From assembly GCF_001426185.1 (NCBI RefSeq), contig NZ_LMRP01000001.1:1652765-1716764 (forward strand): a DNA stretch of 64,000 bases, given 5' to 3'. Positions 1-10,060 of this stretch are shown piece after piece (position 1 is the stretch's first letter; the number at the start of each line of letters is the position of its first letter). The notes beneath the pieces are model-generated. The model was not told the DNA's origin. It worked only from the letters and a program-made list of their open reading frames with translations, and did not search any database. The translations under genes and the position numbers were made by a program. The DNA comes from Rhodococcus sp. Leaf247 (lineage in GTDB: Bacteria; Actinomycetota; Actinomycetes; Mycobacteriales; Mycobacteriaceae).

Positions 1-43
1 CGGACTTGCGCACTGCGCCACGCCGACTCGAATTGCCTGCCAT
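1..43 (-). CDS. rlmB: 23S rRNA (guanosine-2'-O-)-methyltransferase RlmB, N-terminal fragment
   Basis: Only the first 14 codons lie in the window. They read [14 protein letters not shown], which matches the basic N-terminus of actinobacterial RlmB/TrmH-family proteins. These SPOUT enzymes methylate the ribose of G2251 in 23S rRNA. The ATG overlaps the cysS stop in a TAATG arrangement, so translation is probably coupled to cysS. The position after ispD-ispF-cysS is the usual one in mycobacteria and rhodococci. The identification rests on this short peptide and on gene order; the catalytic domain lies outside the window. Confidence 0.8.
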   Translation of the reverse strand, partial: MAGNSSRRGAVRKS

Positions 44-1449
44 TACTTCTCCGTGCCTTCCGGCTGTGCGATCGACCATTCCGGGCCGTTCGGGGTGTCG
101 GTGACCTCCACGCCCGCGCGGGCGAGGCGGTCACGAATACGATCGGCCGTCGGCCAGTCCTTGCCGGCCTTCGCCGCGCTGCGCAATTCCAGATCGTCCG
201 CGATCAGCAGGTCCAGTGCCGCGCGTTCCGCCGACGCGTCCGCGGAACCGGCCGCCCAGTGCGGATCGAGGGGATCGACGCCGAGGATCGCGGTCATCGC
301 GCGTATCGACGACGCGGCCTCGACGGCCTTGTCCAGCTCCCCCGCGGCCAGGGCGCTGTTGCCCTCGCGACGGAGACCGTGGATCTCGGCGAGCGCCTTG
401 GGCACCGACAGATCCTCGTCGAGTGCCTCTGCGAACGCCTGGGTCCACGTGCCGACGGGGACCTCGCCTGCTCGCTCGGCAGTCTTGGTCACGAACGACT
501 CGATGCTGCGGTATCCAGCGGCGGCTTCCTGCAGTGCCTCCGCGGAGTACTCGAGCATCGACCGGTAGTGCGCGCTGCCGAGGTAGTAGCGCAGCTCCTG
601 CGGGCGCACCGTCTCGAGCATGGTCGGGATGGACACGACGTTGCCGAGCGACTTCGACATCTTCTCGCCGCTCATCGTGACCCAGCCGTTGTGCAACCAG
701 TACTGGGCGAAACCGTCACCGGCAGCACGTGATTGGGCAAGCTCGTTCTCGTGGTGCGGGAACACCAGGTCGAGTCCGCCGCAGTGGATGTCGAACGCGG
801 AACCCAGGTACGCCTCGGCCATGGCGGAGCACTCGATGTGCCACCCCGGTCGGCCCGGCCCCCACGGCGTCGGCCACGACGGCTCGCCGGGCTTGGCCGT
901 CTTCCACAGCGTGAAGTCGCGCGGATCCCGCTTGCCCGCACCGATGCTCTCGCCTTGATGCACGTCGTCGAGCTTGTGCCCGGACAGTGCTCCGTAGGCG
1001 TCGTAGCTGCGGACGTCGAAGTAGACGTCGCCGGCAGCGGCGTAGGCGTGACCCGCGTCGATCAGGCGGCCGATGAGCTCGACCATCTGCGTGATGTGTC
1101 CCGTCGCCCGCGGCTCCGCCGACGGAGGAAGGACACCCAGCGCGTCGTAGGCGGCGGTGAAGGAGCGCTCGTACGTCGCCGCCCATTCCCACCACGGCCG
1201 GCCGGCGTCGGCTGCCTTGTTCAAGATCTTGTCGTCGATGTCGGTGACGTTGCGGACGAAGGCGACGTCGTATCCCGACGCGGTGAGCCACCGTCGCAGC
1301 ACGTCGAACGCCACACCACTGCGGACGTGACCGATGTGGGGGTGGCCCTGGACCGTGGCGCCACACAGATACACCGATGCGTGTCCGGGGGCCAGCGGAG
1401 TGAACTCACGCACGGCCCTGGTCGCGGTGTCGTAGAAGCGCAGGGTCAC
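43..1449 (-). CDS. cysS: cysteinyl-tRNA synthetase
   Basis: A 468-residue class I aminoacyl-tRNA synthetase that charges tRNA-Cys in the cytoplasm. The HIGH signature is at residues 38-41 and KMSKS at 263-267. The zinc site that selects cysteine is visible as C29, C207 and H232 within PHHENE. Length and N-terminus (MTLRFYDT) are normal for the family. It lies 11 bases after ispF and its stop overlaps the rlmB start, so it sits in a carD-ispD-ispF-cysS-rlmB transcription unit. It lacks signs of the mycothiol ligase paralogue MshC; the neighbours are those of CysS. Confidence 0.97.
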   Translation of the reverse strand: MTLRFYDTATRAVREFTPLAPGHASVYLCGATVQGHPHIGHVRSGVAFDVLRRWLTASGYDVAFVRNVTDIDDKILNKAADAGRPWWEWAATYERSFTAAYDALGVLPPSAEPRATGHITQMVELIGRLIDAGHAYAAAGDVYFDVRSYDAYGALSGHKLDDVHQGESIGAGKRDPRDFTLWKTAKPGEPSWPTPWGPGRPGWHIECSAMAEAYLGSAFDIHCGGLDLVFPHHENELAQSRAAGDGFAQYWLHNGWVTMSGEKMSKSLGNVVSIPTMLETVRPQELRYYLGSAHYRSMLEYSAEALQEAAAGYRSIESFVTKTAERAGEVPVGTWTQAFAEALDEDLSVPKALAEIHGLRREGNSALAAGELDKAVEAASSIRAMTAILGVDPLDPHWAAGSADASAERAALDLLIADDLELRSAAKAGKDWPTADRIRDRLARAGVEVTDTPNGPEWSIAQPEGTEK

Positions 1450-1460
1450 GACGGCCGATC

Positions 1461-1955
1461 CTACCGGGGATTCTGCTGATCGAGCACCACGTGCTGGTCC
1501 AGCACCAGGGCCGTCGCGATGGCTGCGACTCCCTCACCTCGTCCTGTGAGGCCCAGGCCGTCGGTCGTGGTGGCGGACACCGACACCGGTCCGCCGAGGA
1601 TGTTCGACAACAGCGTCTGAGCCTCGAGGCGGCGGGGGCCGATCCGCGGACGATTGCCGATTACCTGCACGGCAGCGTTGCCGACACGAAGAGAGTTCTC
1701 GGCGAGAAGTTGGCGCACGTGCATCAACATCGTGGCTCCGCTGACGCCGTCCCACTCGGGCCTGCCGGTTCCGAAGACCGATCCCAGGTCGCCGATGCCG
1801 GCCGCGGACAGCAGTGCGTCGCACAGCGCGTGCGCGGCGACGTCACCGTCGGAGTGACCGGCACAACCGTCGGCATCCTCGAACAGCAGTCCGGCCATCC
1901 AGCAGTCCCGTCCGGCCTCGACGGGGTGGACGTCGGATCCGATGCCGACTCGCAT
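1461..1955 (-). CDS. ispF: 2-C-methyl-D-erythritol 2,4-cyclodiphosphate synthase
   Basis: IspF cyclises CDP-methylerythritol 2-phosphate to the 2,4-cyclodiphosphate in the non-mevalonate isoprenoid pathway. The 164-residue protein starts [12 protein letters not shown], which holds the zinc-binding Asp and His (D8, H10) typical of the trimeric family. It also has the GHSDGDV and TTTDGLG segments. The ATG at 1955 is 11 bases after ispD; an open frame extends upstream but only duplicates the ispD region in another frame. It acts directly after IspE, which is not in this window. Confidence 0.96.
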   Translation of the reverse strand: MRVGIGSDVHPVEAGRDCWMAGLLFEDADGCAGHSDGDVAAHALCDALLSAAGIGDLGSVFGTGRPEWDGVSGATMLMHVRQLLAENSLRVGNAAVQVIGNRPRIGPRRLEAQTLLSNILGGPVSVSATTTDGLGLTGRGEGVAAIATALVLDQHVVLDQQNPR

Positions 1956-1966
1956 TGCTCGTCCTC

Positions 1967-2638
1967 TCACGGGCGAGCGATGAGCGCCCGCGCCAGAATC
2001 AGGTCCATGGGGGTGGTGATCTTGAAAGCGTCGGCGTCGCCGCGCACGGTGTGCACGTCGACACCCAATCGTTCGACCAGCCCGGCATCGTCGGTCGCCG
2101 ACTCGGGGAACTCGGCGTAGGCCCTGCGCAGAGTGTCCCCGTCGAACCCTTGCGGCGTCTGCACCGAGCGCAACGTCGCTCGATCGACGGTCCCGGTGAC
2201 GACACCCGCGGAGTCGACGGACTTCATGGTGTCGACGACGGGAAGAACCGGGACGACCGCCCGAGCGCCCGACGCGACAGCGTCCACCACCCGGAGGATC
2301 AAGGACGGCGGCGTGAGGCATCGCGCCGCATCGTGCACCAGCACGATGTCCGCGTGTCCCGCGGCGACCAGTCCGGCGCGCACGGAGTCGGTGCGTTCGG
2401 CGCCGCCGACGACCACGTCGACGTCCACCGCGACGGAGGCGCAGAGCTCGATCGTGCGCTCGCGCAACACCTCCGGGACGATCACGATCACACGAGAAAG
2501 GGCGCCGGAGGTCGTGAGACCGTCCAGCGCCCACTCGAGCAATGTGCGTCCCGCGAGTTCCACGAACGCCTTCGGCATGTTCTCGCCGAGGCGCACGCCC
2601 ATTCCGGCAGCCGGAACGAGCGCGACGACGTCAGTCAC
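1967..2638 (-). CDS. ispD: 2-C-methyl-D-erythritol 4-phosphate cytidylyltransferase
   Basis: IspD transfers CMP from CTP to methylerythritol 4-phosphate, the third step of the MEP pathway. The 223-residue protein opens with the nucleotidyltransferase loop [10 protein letters not shown] followed by MPKAF, the CTP-binding signature. The later VHDAARCL and QTPQGF motifs are those of the family. It is 9 bases downstream of carD and 11 upstream of ispF, so the two MEP-pathway genes are co-transcribed. Length matches stand-alone IspD; it is not an IspDF fusion. Confidence 0.96.
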   Translation of the reverse strand: MTDVVALVPAAGMGVRLGENMPKAFVELAGRTLLEWALDGLTTSGALSRVIVIVPEVLRERTIELCASVAVDVDVVVGGAERTDSVRAGLVAAGHADIVLVHDAARCLTPPSLILRVVDAVASGARAVVPVLPVVDTMKSVDSAGVVTGTVDRATLRSVQTPQGFDGDTLRRAYAEFPESATDDAGLVERLGVDVHTVRGDADAFKITTPMDLILARALIARP

Positions 2639-2647
2639 GCGCGGCCG

Positions 2648-3169
<522 letters not shown>

Positions 3170-3248
3170 ACACGCTCCCCCGGGAGGGTCGCTCCAACGG
3201 TGCAGGTCAGGGGCACAGGGCACTTCGGCCCGTACTTGACAGCGGCCG

Positions 3249-3262
3249 CGATACATGTATCG
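3249..3262. promoter_or_regulatory. 14-bp perfect palindrome in carD/lpqE divergent region
   Basis: CGATACATGTATCG is a perfect inverted repeat with no spacer and is AT-rich in its centre. It directly follows an 8-base GC palindrome (3242-3249). It sits in the 260-base region between the divergent carD and lpqE genes, about 113 bases from carD and 135 from lpqE. It has the size and symmetry of an operator for a dimeric regulator. The regulator is unknown. Confidence 0.4.
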
Positions 3263-3396
3263 AGCAGGGGTTTAGGTGCCCCCGGCCGCGACACTCGTCA
3301 CCCGACCTACGACCCCCGGCATCGAACTACTACGCTGCTGTAGTGGTAGCCGCCCGCCGGCACAACCGACGTGAACGACCAGTGGAGGACGACCCA

Positions 3397-3978
3397 GTGA
3401 CCGCAACCAACGCCCCGTTTCGGCCTGCCAGAGTCGCGACGGCGGTCGCTCTCGCCCTCGGCGCAGTGATCGGCCTGTCCGCCTGCAGCGCCGGCAAGGT
3501 CTCGCAGACCGCGATGCAGGTCGCCGCCGTCAACGGCAACGGTACGGACCAGGGCACGATCTCCATGCGCAACGTGCACGTCGCTTACCCCAGCTCGGGT
3601 GAGTTCTCCCTCGAGCCCGGTGGCCGCGCGGAACTGATCTTCACCGCGATCAACACCAGCGAGACCACGGCGGACCGCCTGACGGGCATCGAGACCGAAG
3701 GGGCGTCCGAGGTGACCGTCACCGGCGCCACCGGAGGTACCTCCATCGAGATCCCCGCGCAGGCATCGGTCGCCTCCGGTGTCTCCGCCGAGCAGGACCC
3801 CACCGCCGAGGAGGGCTCGCAGTCGGTCACCGCCGTGCTCGAGGACCTGTCCGAGAACGTGCGCCCTGGCCTGACGGTGCCGGTCACCTTCACCTTCGCC
3901 GAGGCGGGCGACGTCGTCGTCAACGTTCCGGTCGATCCGGGCACCACCCCGCGCATGGAAGGCGAAGCGGAAGGCTGA
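3397..3978 (+). CDS. lpqE: LpqE-like lipoprotein
   Basis: A 193-residue secreted lipoprotein. The N-terminus has a hydrophobic signal segment ending in the lipobox LSAC (about residue 29), so the Cys should be lipidated and the protein anchored on the outer face of the membrane. The rest is Ala/Glu/Val-rich beta-sandwich-like sequence of the DUF461/PCuAC-related LpqE group, but the His/Met copper motif of true PCuAC proteins is not visible. GTG 3397 was chosen because GGAGG lies 8 bases before it. Position between carD and radA matches Rv3584. Function unknown. Confidence 0.8.
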   Translation: MTATNAPFRPARVATAVALALGAVIGLSACSAGKVSQTAMQVAAVNGNGTDQGTISMRNVHVAYPSSGEFSLEPGGRAELIFTAINTSETTADRLTGIETEGASEVTVTGATGGTSIEIPAQASVASGVSAEQDPTAEEGSQSVTAVLEDLSENVRPGLTVPVTFTFAEAGDVVVNVPVDPGTTPRMEGEAEG

Positions 3979-4034
3979 GTCCGCTCGGGTCGCACGACGC
4001 GACCTGTCGGTAGCTCCCTCTAGTCTCTCGAATC

Positions 4035-5477
4035 GTGGCCAGACCTCGTACCAGTTATCGCTGTTCGGCGTGTAAGCACACCGTCGCCAAGTGGGTGGGC
4101 CGTTGCCCCGAGTGCGAGACGTGGGGCTCGATGGACGAGGTCACCCTTCTCGCACCCGTCAGCGCCCGGCCCGGTTCGAGCGGTGTCAGGGCCGGCTCCT
4201 CGTCGATGGTGCCGACGTCCCCCGCGCTCCCGCTCACGCAGGTCTCCAGCACCGCGTCGGTCGCTCGCCCCACCGGCGTCGACGAGCTCGACCGCGTACT
4301 CGGCGGCGGCATCGTTCCCGGTTCGGTCGTCCTGCTGGCCGGTGAACCCGGCGTCGGCAAGTCGACGCTGCTGCTCGAGGTGGTCAAGCAATGGGCCGAG
4401 CGCAGTCCGCAGGACATCGCCCTCTACGTCACCGGTGAGGAATCAGCGGGCCAGGTGCGTCTGCGGGCGGACCGTACGGGCGCCGTCCACGAACGCGTCT
4501 ATCTCGCCGCCGAGAACGACCTGGCCACCATCTTCGGCCACGTCGAACAGGTCGCTCCCACCCTCGTCGTGGTCGACTCGGTGCAGACCATGCAGGCGTC
4601 CGACGTCGACGGCGTCATCGGCGGTGTCACCCAGGTCCGAGCCATCACGTCCGCGTTGACCTCGCTCGCCAAAGGCAGCGGCACGGCCGTGATCCTTGTC
4701 GGGCACGTCACCAAGGACGGCGCAGTCGCCGGTCCGCGCTCGCTGGAACACCTCGTCGACGTGGTCCTGCACTTCGAGGGTGACAAGCACTCGACCCTGC
4801 GGATGGTCCGAGGAGTCAAGAACCGGTTCGGCGCTGCCGACGAGGTGGGCTGCTTCGAACTGCGCGAAGGTGGCATCCACGGGGTCAGCGACCCGTCCGG
4901 CCTCTTCCTCCATCACCGCGCCGATTCGGTGCCCGGCACCGCTGTCACGGTCACGATGGACGGCAAGCGCGCCTTGCTCGCCGAGGTCCAGGCCCTGGTC
5001 GCCCCGTCGCACATGCCGACGCCACGGCGGGCCGTCAGCGGTCTCGACGCGGCTCGGGTGTCGATGATCCTGGCCGTGCTCGAACGACGATGCTCGGTGC
5101 AGCTGAGCAGCAAAGAGGTCTACGCCGCCACCATCGGTGGAATGAGAACCACCGAGCCGACGGTCGACCTGGCGCTGGCCTTGGCCGTCGCATCCGCCGC
5201 GAAGGACACGGCACTCCCCGCCGGCATGGTTGTCCTGGGAGAAGTCGGCCTCGCCGGGGAGGTGCGCCGCGTCGTCGGCGTCGATCGCCGGCTGGCAGAG
5301 GCCGCGCGCCTGGGCTTCACCTCGGCCATCGTTCCAGCCGACCAACGCCGCGGCGCCCGAGACGACACGGCCGGTGATCCGCCCGGGATGCGGGTCACGC
5401 GGGTCACCGATGTCTTCGGTGCCATGCAGGGCGCATTCGACCGCAGGAGAAAGTCGGCCGACGTGCCGGTACCCTGA
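4035..5477 (+). CDS. radA: DNA repair protein RadA
   Basis: RadA is a RecA-related ATPase and branch-migration helicase that acts with RecA in recombinational repair. The 480-residue protein has an N-terminal four-cysteine zinc finger (C10, C13, C24, C27), Walker A GEPGVGKS at 103-110, and the diagnostic KNRFG motif at 262-266. A C-terminal Lon-like domain follows (about 290-460). Translation starts at GTG 4035. It lies just upstream of disA in the same direction, a pairing conserved in Gram-positive bacteria; RadA restrains DisA activity in several species. Confidence 0.97.
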   Translation: MARPRTSYRCSACKHTVAKWVGRCPECETWGSMDEVTLLAPVSARPGSSGVRAGSSSMVPTSPALPLTQVSSTASVARPTGVDELDRVLGGGIVPGSVVLLAGEPGVGKSTLLLEVVKQWAERSPQDIALYVTGEESAGQVRLRADRTGAVHERVYLAAENDLATIFGHVEQVAPTLVVVDSVQTMQASDVDGVIGGVTQVRAITSALTSLAKGSGTAVILVGHVTKDGAVAGPRSLEHLVDVVLHFEGDKHSTLRMVRGVKNRFGAADEVGCFELREGGIHGVSDPSGLFLHHRADSVPGTAVTVTMDGKRALLAEVQALVAPSHMPTPRRAVSGLDAARVSMILAVLERRCSVQLSSKEVYAATIGGMRTTEPTVDLALALAVASAAKDTALPAGMVVLGEVGLAGEVRRVVGVDRRLAEAARLGFTSAIVPADQRRGARDDTAGDPPGMRVTRVTDVFGAMQGAFDRRRKSADVPVP

Positions 5478-5523
5478 CTCTGCACGCGTGAAATCCGGAA
5501 CGACGGCAGGGGGGTTCGACTCG

Positions 5524-6648
5524 ATGACCGATACCGTTTCCACCCCCGACACGATCCCGCGTTCCGCGGCAGCGGCTCCCCTGACCTCGCTCCGTGACGC
5601 CATCGCCGATCTCGCGCCGGGCACCACGTTGCGCGACGGGCTCGAACGGATCCTGCGCGGACGCACCGGTGGACTCATCGTCCTCGGGTACGACGAGCAC
5701 GTGGAAGCCATCTGCGACGGCGGCTTCGTGCTCGACGTCGAGTTCGCACCCACCCGCCTGCGCGAACTGTCGAAGATGGACGGCGCCGTCGTCCTGTCCA
5801 CCGACGGATCGCGCATCGTCCGAGCCAACGTCCAACTGGTGCCGGACCACACCATCCCCACCGTCGAGTCGGGAACCCGGCACCGCGCAGCCGAACGTAC
5901 GGCCATCCACACGGGGTACCCGGTGATCTCCGTCAGCCAGTCCATGAGCATTCTCAGCGTTTACGTCGGCGGAACCCGCCACGTGATCGAGGGGTCGGCG
6001 ACGATCCTCTCGCGCGCCAACCAGGCCGTGGCGACACTGGAGCGGTACAGCGCCCGGCTCGACGAAGTCACCCGTCAACTGTCGCTGACGGAGATCGAGG
6101 ATTCGGTGACGCTGCGCGACGCGCTGACCGTTGCCCAGCGTCTCGAGATGGTGCGCCGGGTGTCGGTGGAGATCGAGCAGAACGTCCTCGAACTCGGTAC
6201 CGACGGAAGGCAGTTGGCGCTCCAGCTCGAAGAGTTGGTGGGCGACAACGACTCTGCCCGGCAGCTCGTCGTCCGCGACTATCTCGCCGGCAACGAGACA
6301 CCCACCACCGCTGCCGTCGAACGATCACTCGCGGCGCTCGACCGGCTCACGGACGTCGACCTGCTCGACCTCACCGTCCTCGCGCGCGCCTTCGGCTACC
6401 CGGCCACCATCGAAGCCCTCGACGCACCGATGAGCCCCCGCGGCTACCGACTGTTGACGCGGGTTCCTCGGCTGCAGTTCCATCAGGTCCACAAACTGGT
6501 CGGGCACTTCGGCACGCTGCAGACACTGCTGGCCGCGACAGCCGCGGACCTGCAGTCGGTCGACGGCATCGGCGGCTTGTGGGCGCGACATATCCGAGAA
6601 GGTCTGTCCCGCATGGCAGAAGCCAGCATCTCCGGACCCTTCGACTGA
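5524..6648 (+). CDS. disA: DNA integrity scanning diadenylate cyclase DisA
   Basis: DisA makes cyclic di-AMP from two ATP and scans DNA for branched structures. The 374-residue protein has the DAC domain at about 25-165 with the catalytic DGA (86-88) and RHR (119-121) motifs, a helical spine, and a C-terminal helix-hairpin-helix DNA-binding domain ending near residue 365. ATG 5524 was chosen; an in-frame GTG at 5488 would add 12 residues. It probably forms an operon with radA. A palindrome-rich element follows the stop codon. Confidence 0.96.
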   Translation: MTDTVSTPDTIPRSAAAAPLTSLRDAIADLAPGTTLRDGLERILRGRTGGLIVLGYDEHVEAICDGGFVLDVEFAPTRLRELSKMDGAVVLSTDGSRIVRANVQLVPDHTIPTVESGTRHRAAERTAIHTGYPVISVSQSMSILSVYVGGTRHVIEGSATILSRANQAVATLERYSARLDEVTRQLSLTEIEDSVTLRDALTVAQRLEMVRRVSVEIEQNVLELGTDGRQLALQLEELVGDNDSARQLVVRDYLAGNETPTTAAVERSLAALDRLTDVDLLDLTVLARAFGYPATIEALDAPMSPRGYRLLTRVPRLQFHQVHKLVGHFGTLQTLLAATAADLQSVDGIGGLWARHIREGLSRMAEASISGPFD

Positions 6649-6676
6649 GTCGAACGGTTCGCGGCGCAAAACAGAG

Positions 6677-6898
6677 TTCGCTGACGTCGGACGGATCTGC
6701 GGACGTTGCAACGTCAGCACATACGGCAACGGTCAGCGAATGCGGCGCTGCACGTTCCCGCGGGCATTTCGTGTTCCCGCGGCGACTGCAGCACCCGCGG
6801 CAGAAGGAAACTCCCGCGGGAACGGCATTCGCTGACATTGGACGGCTTCGCGGATGTTGCACGGTGCAGCGTCAGCGAATACGGCAACGGTCAGCGAA
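6677..6898. repeat. nested direct and inverted repeats between disA and the convergent gene
   Basis: Two imperfect direct repeats, 6677-6740 and 6828-6898, each begin TTCGCTGAC and end GTCAGCGAA, so each can fold on itself. Both contain CGGCAACGGTCAGCGAA. Between them lies an 11-base inverted repeat, GTTCCCGCGGG (6754-6764) and CCCGCGGGAAC (6813-6823), with two more CCCGCGG cores. The element fills the gap between two convergent genes. It resembles a repetitive extragenic palindrome cluster and may act as a bidirectional terminator. No coding sequence is supported. Confidence 0.75.
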
Positions 6899-6909
6899 TA
6901 CGCTCGGCA

Positions 6910-7620
6910 TCAGGTGATGTTGAACGTCTCCGGGGAGCTGCGGAGCTGACCCAGCTGGCCGACGACGCTGTACCCGCCCGGGCCGACCGGGTTACGCGGT
7001 GCTGCGCAGCCGGGCTCGGAGGTGGTGGCGGACCACTTGACCGAGAAGGGGGCCTGCTCACCGGGCTGCAGGGTGCGGAGGTCGGGTGCGGTGGTGGGGA
7101 AGCAGTCGACGTTCGACCACAGACGCTGACCCTCGAGGGTGTACACCAGCACCTGTTGCAGGCCCGACCCCAGATCGCGCTCGCAGGCGGAGGTGCCGAT
7201 GTTGGTGACGACGACGGTGAACGCCGGTTCCTGGCCCGCAGGGTAGGTCGGCTGGTCGGGCGAGGCCTTCACGGCAAGCGACTGGTCGGCGCACTGGCCG
7301 GGGGCGACCGGAGCGGCAGATGTCGTCGTGGCTGGAGTGGTGGATCCCGACGGTGCTGCCGCACCGCCTCCCCCGCCGCCACCCGAGCCGCCGGCCGGAG
7401 CCGAACCGCCCGTGGCAGAAGCATCGGGGCGGTACGTGGTGGCTGCGGACGGCGCGAGGGACGCCGATGCTGCTGCGGACTCGGAATCCTGGGATCCCCC
7501 GCCGGTCAGAGAGACTATGAGCCACACGACCAGCCCGATGACCACGACTGCGCCACCGATCGCGAGCGCGCGGCGTCGCCAGTAGATCTCGGGAGGCAGG
7601 GGTCCGTTCGGCTCGAGCAC
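6910..7620 (-). CDS. conserved single-pass membrane protein (Rv3587c-like)
   Basis: A 236-residue protein with a short cytoplasmic N-terminus (LEPNGPLPPEIYWRRR), one membrane helix at about 19-39, a low-complexity Ser/Ala/Gly/Thr linker (about 40-105) and an extracellular C-terminal domain with four or more Cys that may form disulfides. The same architecture and position, next to carbonic anhydrase and disA, is seen for mycobacterial Rv3587c. GTG 7620 has no Shine-Dalgarno; TACGGT lies 6 bases upstream, which fits a leaderless mRNA. Function unknown. Confidence 0.8.
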   Translation of the reverse strand: MLEPNGPLPPEIYWRRRALAIGGAVVVIGLVVWLIVSLTGGGSQDSESAAASASLAPSAATTYRPDASATGGSAPAGGSGGGGGGGAAAPSGSTTPATTTSAAPVAPGQCADQSLAVKASPDQPTYPAGQEPAFTVVVTNIGTSACERDLGSGLQQVLVYTLEGQRLWSNVDCFPTTAPDLRTLQPGEQAPFSVKWSATTSEPGCAAPRNPVGPGGYSVVGQLGQLRSSPETFNIT

Positions 7621-7662
7621 AGATCAACCGTATGTGCCGACGCGGTGACCGAGCGGCACCTA

Positions 7663-8355
7663 CTACGGCGTGTCGCTCGCCGTCGCCGACGAGGTGAGCA
7701 GATCACTCGCGTCGGTCCGGTCGGTCGACCCCATCTCGACGTGTCCGATGTCGCCCAGCGCACCCTGGAACTCGACCTTGCCGTCGGCCAGTTTGTAGGT
7801 CAGGCCGACGATGGCGAGCTTGCCGGCGGCGACGCGCTTCTCGAGGATCGACGACCGATCGATCAGCAGTTTTCCGGTCTCGAGGACGTGGCGTGCCTCG
7901 ACGTCGTCGGCGCGCGTGTACCCCAGGCGGTGGGCGTTGAGGACGGACGGCGTGACCCGCTCGACGATGTCGCGGATGAAGCCACCGGGGACGGTTCCCT
8001 CGTCCAGCGCGTTGATGGTCGCCTTGACGGCGCCGCAGCTGTCGTGACCGAGAATGACGATGAGGGGCGCTTCGAGGACCTCGGCGCCGAACTCCAGGGA
8101 ACCGAGAACGGCCGAGTCGACGACCTGACCGGCCGTGCGGACGACGAACATGTCGCCGAGACCCTGGTCGAAGATGATCTCTGCCGCGACGCGGGAATCG
8201 GAGCACCCGAAGACGATCGCGGTGGGGTGTTGGCCGTCGACGAGCGACGCGCGGTGATCCACCCCCTGGCTGGGATGCTCCGGGCGGCCGTCGACGAATC
8301 GACGATTACCCTCGACGAGTGCGTTCCATGCTGAGCGGGGACTCGAGTTAGGCAT
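7663..8355 (-). CDS. beta-class carbonic anhydrase
   Basis: A zinc enzyme interconverting CO2 and bicarbonate in the cytoplasm. The 230-residue protein has the beta-class ligands C51-x-D53-x-R55 in CSDSR and H104/C107 in GHDSC. It corresponds to mycobacterial Rv3588c (CanB). ATG 8355 lacks a ribosome binding site and follows a TAACAA-type sequence by 7 bases, so it may be leaderless. It diverges from mutY. A C-terminal Asp/Ser/Thr tail (last 20 residues) is not part of the fold. Confidence 0.93.
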   Translation of the reverse strand: MPNSSPRSAWNALVEGNRRFVDGRPEHPSQGVDHRASLVDGQHPTAIVFGCSDSRVAAEIIFDQGLGDMFVVRTAGQVVDSAVLGSLEFGAEVLEAPLIVILGHDSCGAVKATINALDEGTVPGGFIRDIVERVTPSVLNAHRLGYTRADDVEARHVLETGKLLIDRSSILEKRVAAGKLAIVGLTYKLADGKVEFQGALGDIGHVEMGSTDRTDASDLLTSSATASDTP

Positions 8356-8425
8356 GTAGTCATTGTTACCGAAACATGCGTCACCCGCCGGTGGCGGCCC
8401 CGACTTCCGGGAGGAATCACAGACA

Positions 8426-9298
8426 GTGGACACCGACGTCTTGGTCGACTGGTTCACGCGCGATGCCCGTGATCTGCCGTGGCGCCGCCCGGACGTGAGC
8501 GGCTGGCAGATCCTGATGAGCGAAGTCATGCTCCAGCAGACGCCCGTCGTGCGGGTCGCGCCGATCTGGCTCGAGTGGGTGCAGCGGTGGCCGGTGCCGT
8601 CGGCGATGGCCGCGTCGTCACGCGCCGACGTCATCCGCGCCTGGGGGAAGTTGGGGTACCCGCGCCGTGCAGCGAGGTTGCACGAGTGCGCAGCCGTCCT
8701 CGCCGAACGCCACGGTGACGAGACACCCCGGGACGTCGACACCCTGCTGACCCTTCCCGGCGTCGGCGCCTACACGGCGAGGGCCGTCGCCTGTTTCGCC
8801 TACGGCCAGCGGGTTCCCGTCGTGGACACCAATGTGCGACGCGTCGTCGCCCGCGCGGTGCACGGCCTAGCAGAACCCGGAAACCCCCGGATCACACAGG
8901 ATCTCGCGGACGTGGAGGCTCTACTGCCGGACGACGTCGCGACGGCGGCGACGCTGAGTGCGGCGCTGATGGAACTGGGCGCGGTCATCTGCACGGCTCG
9001 CAAGCCTGCCTGCGCGCTGTGCCCCCTCCCGTCGTGCGCCTGGGTCGATGCCGGTCGTCCGGCGCACGAGGGACCTGCGAAGAAGGTGCAGAAGTTCGCC
9101 GGCACCGACCGTCAGGTGCGTGGGAAGTTGATGGACGTACTGCGGTCGACGACGGTCCCCGTGCCGAAGCAGACCCTGGACCTGGTGTGGCTCACCGATC
9201 CGGGACAGCGCGAGCGGGCCCTGGCCTCACTGCTCACGGACGGGTTGGTCGAGCAGACGGCCGGTGGCGAGTTCACGCTCGCCGGGGAGGGCTCGTAG
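8426..9298 (+). CDS. mutY: A/G-specific adenine glycosylase MutY
   Basis: MutY removes adenine mispaired with 8-oxoguanine. The 290-residue protein shows the catalytic Glu in SEVMLQQT (E33), the helix-hairpin-helix LPGVGAYTA (about 120-128) and the catalytic Asp in VDTN (D134). The 4Fe-4S cysteines are C189, C196, C199 and C204. The last spacing is four residues instead of the textbook five. GTG 8426 is chosen because GGGAGG lies upstream; a TTG at 8363 would give a longer form. Its 3' end overlaps the convergent hydrolase gene by 72 bases. Confidence 0.95.
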   Translation: MDTDVLVDWFTRDARDLPWRRPDVSGWQILMSEVMLQQTPVVRVAPIWLEWVQRWPVPSAMAASSRADVIRAWGKLGYPRRAARLHECAAVLAERHGDETPRDVDTLLTLPGVGAYTARAVACFAYGQRVPVVDTNVRRVVARAVHGLAEPGNPRITQDLADVEALLPDDVATAATLSAALMELGAVICTARKPACALCPLPSCAWVDAGRPAHEGPAKKVQKFAGTDRQVRGKLMDVLRSTTVPVPKQTLDLVWLTDPGQRERALASLLTDGLVEQTAGGEFTLAGEGS

Positions 9299-10060
9299 GA
9301 AGTTCTCCACCGCGAGCCGGTACTCCACGGGACGCTCGTCGTGGATCAGGTGACCGGCGCCGCCGATCAGCTCATACCTCGAATCTGCTGCCACCGCGGC
9401 CATCTCCCGCATCTGACCGGTGGGAGTCACCGTGTGCTCGGCCTCCAGCACCAGAGTCGGGGCGCGCACGTCGCGCCACTGCTGCCAGAACTCCCGCCGT
9501 CCCCACTCGTCGGAGATCGCCTGGAACGTATCGACGTCGCCGTGCAGCCTCCACCCGTCGTCACCACGCTCGAACGAGTCCAGGAAGTATTGTCCCGCAA
9601 CGTTTCCGAAGTAGCCCCTCACGGCATCCTCGTCGTCGAACGGGTGCGGCCACGCCCTGATGACGGCGGCCCACGCGTCGGAGGTGCGCTCGCGGAAGTC
9701 GGGCGCCATGTCCTCCACGACGAGTCCGCGCACACGACCGGGCTCGCGGGCCGCGTAGCACCAGGCGTGGAGTGCGCCCATCGAATGACCGACGAGCACC
9801 AGCGAGTCGAATCCGGCCAGTGCCGTTGACAACTCGTCGACGAACGCCTCGGTGGACAGGTCCGCCGGAGCCGGGCGACCGTGTCCCGCGGCTCGGACGG
9901 TGAAGACACGGCCGTGATCTCGCAGCCACGGAATCTGTCGTCGCCACGTGTCGGGCCCGCCCATGAGCCCGTGCAGAAGTATCACGGGAACACCGGAACC
10001 GCCTTCGTCGCGCAGCACGCCGCCACCGTATCGCGAGCCACGCAGGTAGCCTCGAGCCAT
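9227..10060 (-). CDS. alpha/beta-fold hydrolase (Rv3591c-like)
   Basis: A 277-residue alpha/beta hydrolase with an oxyanion-hole HGLMGG (30-35), nucleophile elbow GHSMG with S93, and the catalytic His in the late GGAGHLIHDE segment. Substrate is unknown. Its start codon overlaps the start codon of the divergent mhuD gene (CATG at 10058-10061), and its 3' end overlaps mutY by 72 bases. Gene order matches mycobacterial Rv3591c. A longer open frame upstream would run fully antisense into mhuD and is less likely. Confidence 0.85.
   Translation of the reverse strand: MARGYLRGSRYGGGVLRDEGGSGVPVILLHGLMGGPDTWRRQIPWLRDHGRVFTVRAAGHGRPAPADLSTEAFVDELSTALAGFDSLVLVGHSMGALHAWCYAAREPGRVRGLVVEDMAPDFRERTSDAWAAVIRAWPHPFDDEDAVRGYFGNVAGQYFLDSFERGDDGWRLHGDVDTFQAISDEWGRREFWQQWRDVRAPTLVLEAEHTVTPTGQMREMAAVAADSRYELIGGAGHLIHDERPVEYRLAVENFLRALPGERELATGRLLDQPVREQ

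Noticed and set aside
3236-3264. TTGACA-based promoter for lpqE
   Set aside because: TTGACA is present, but no TANNNT hexamer lies 16-18 bases downstream. The palindrome at 3249-3262 occupies that place.
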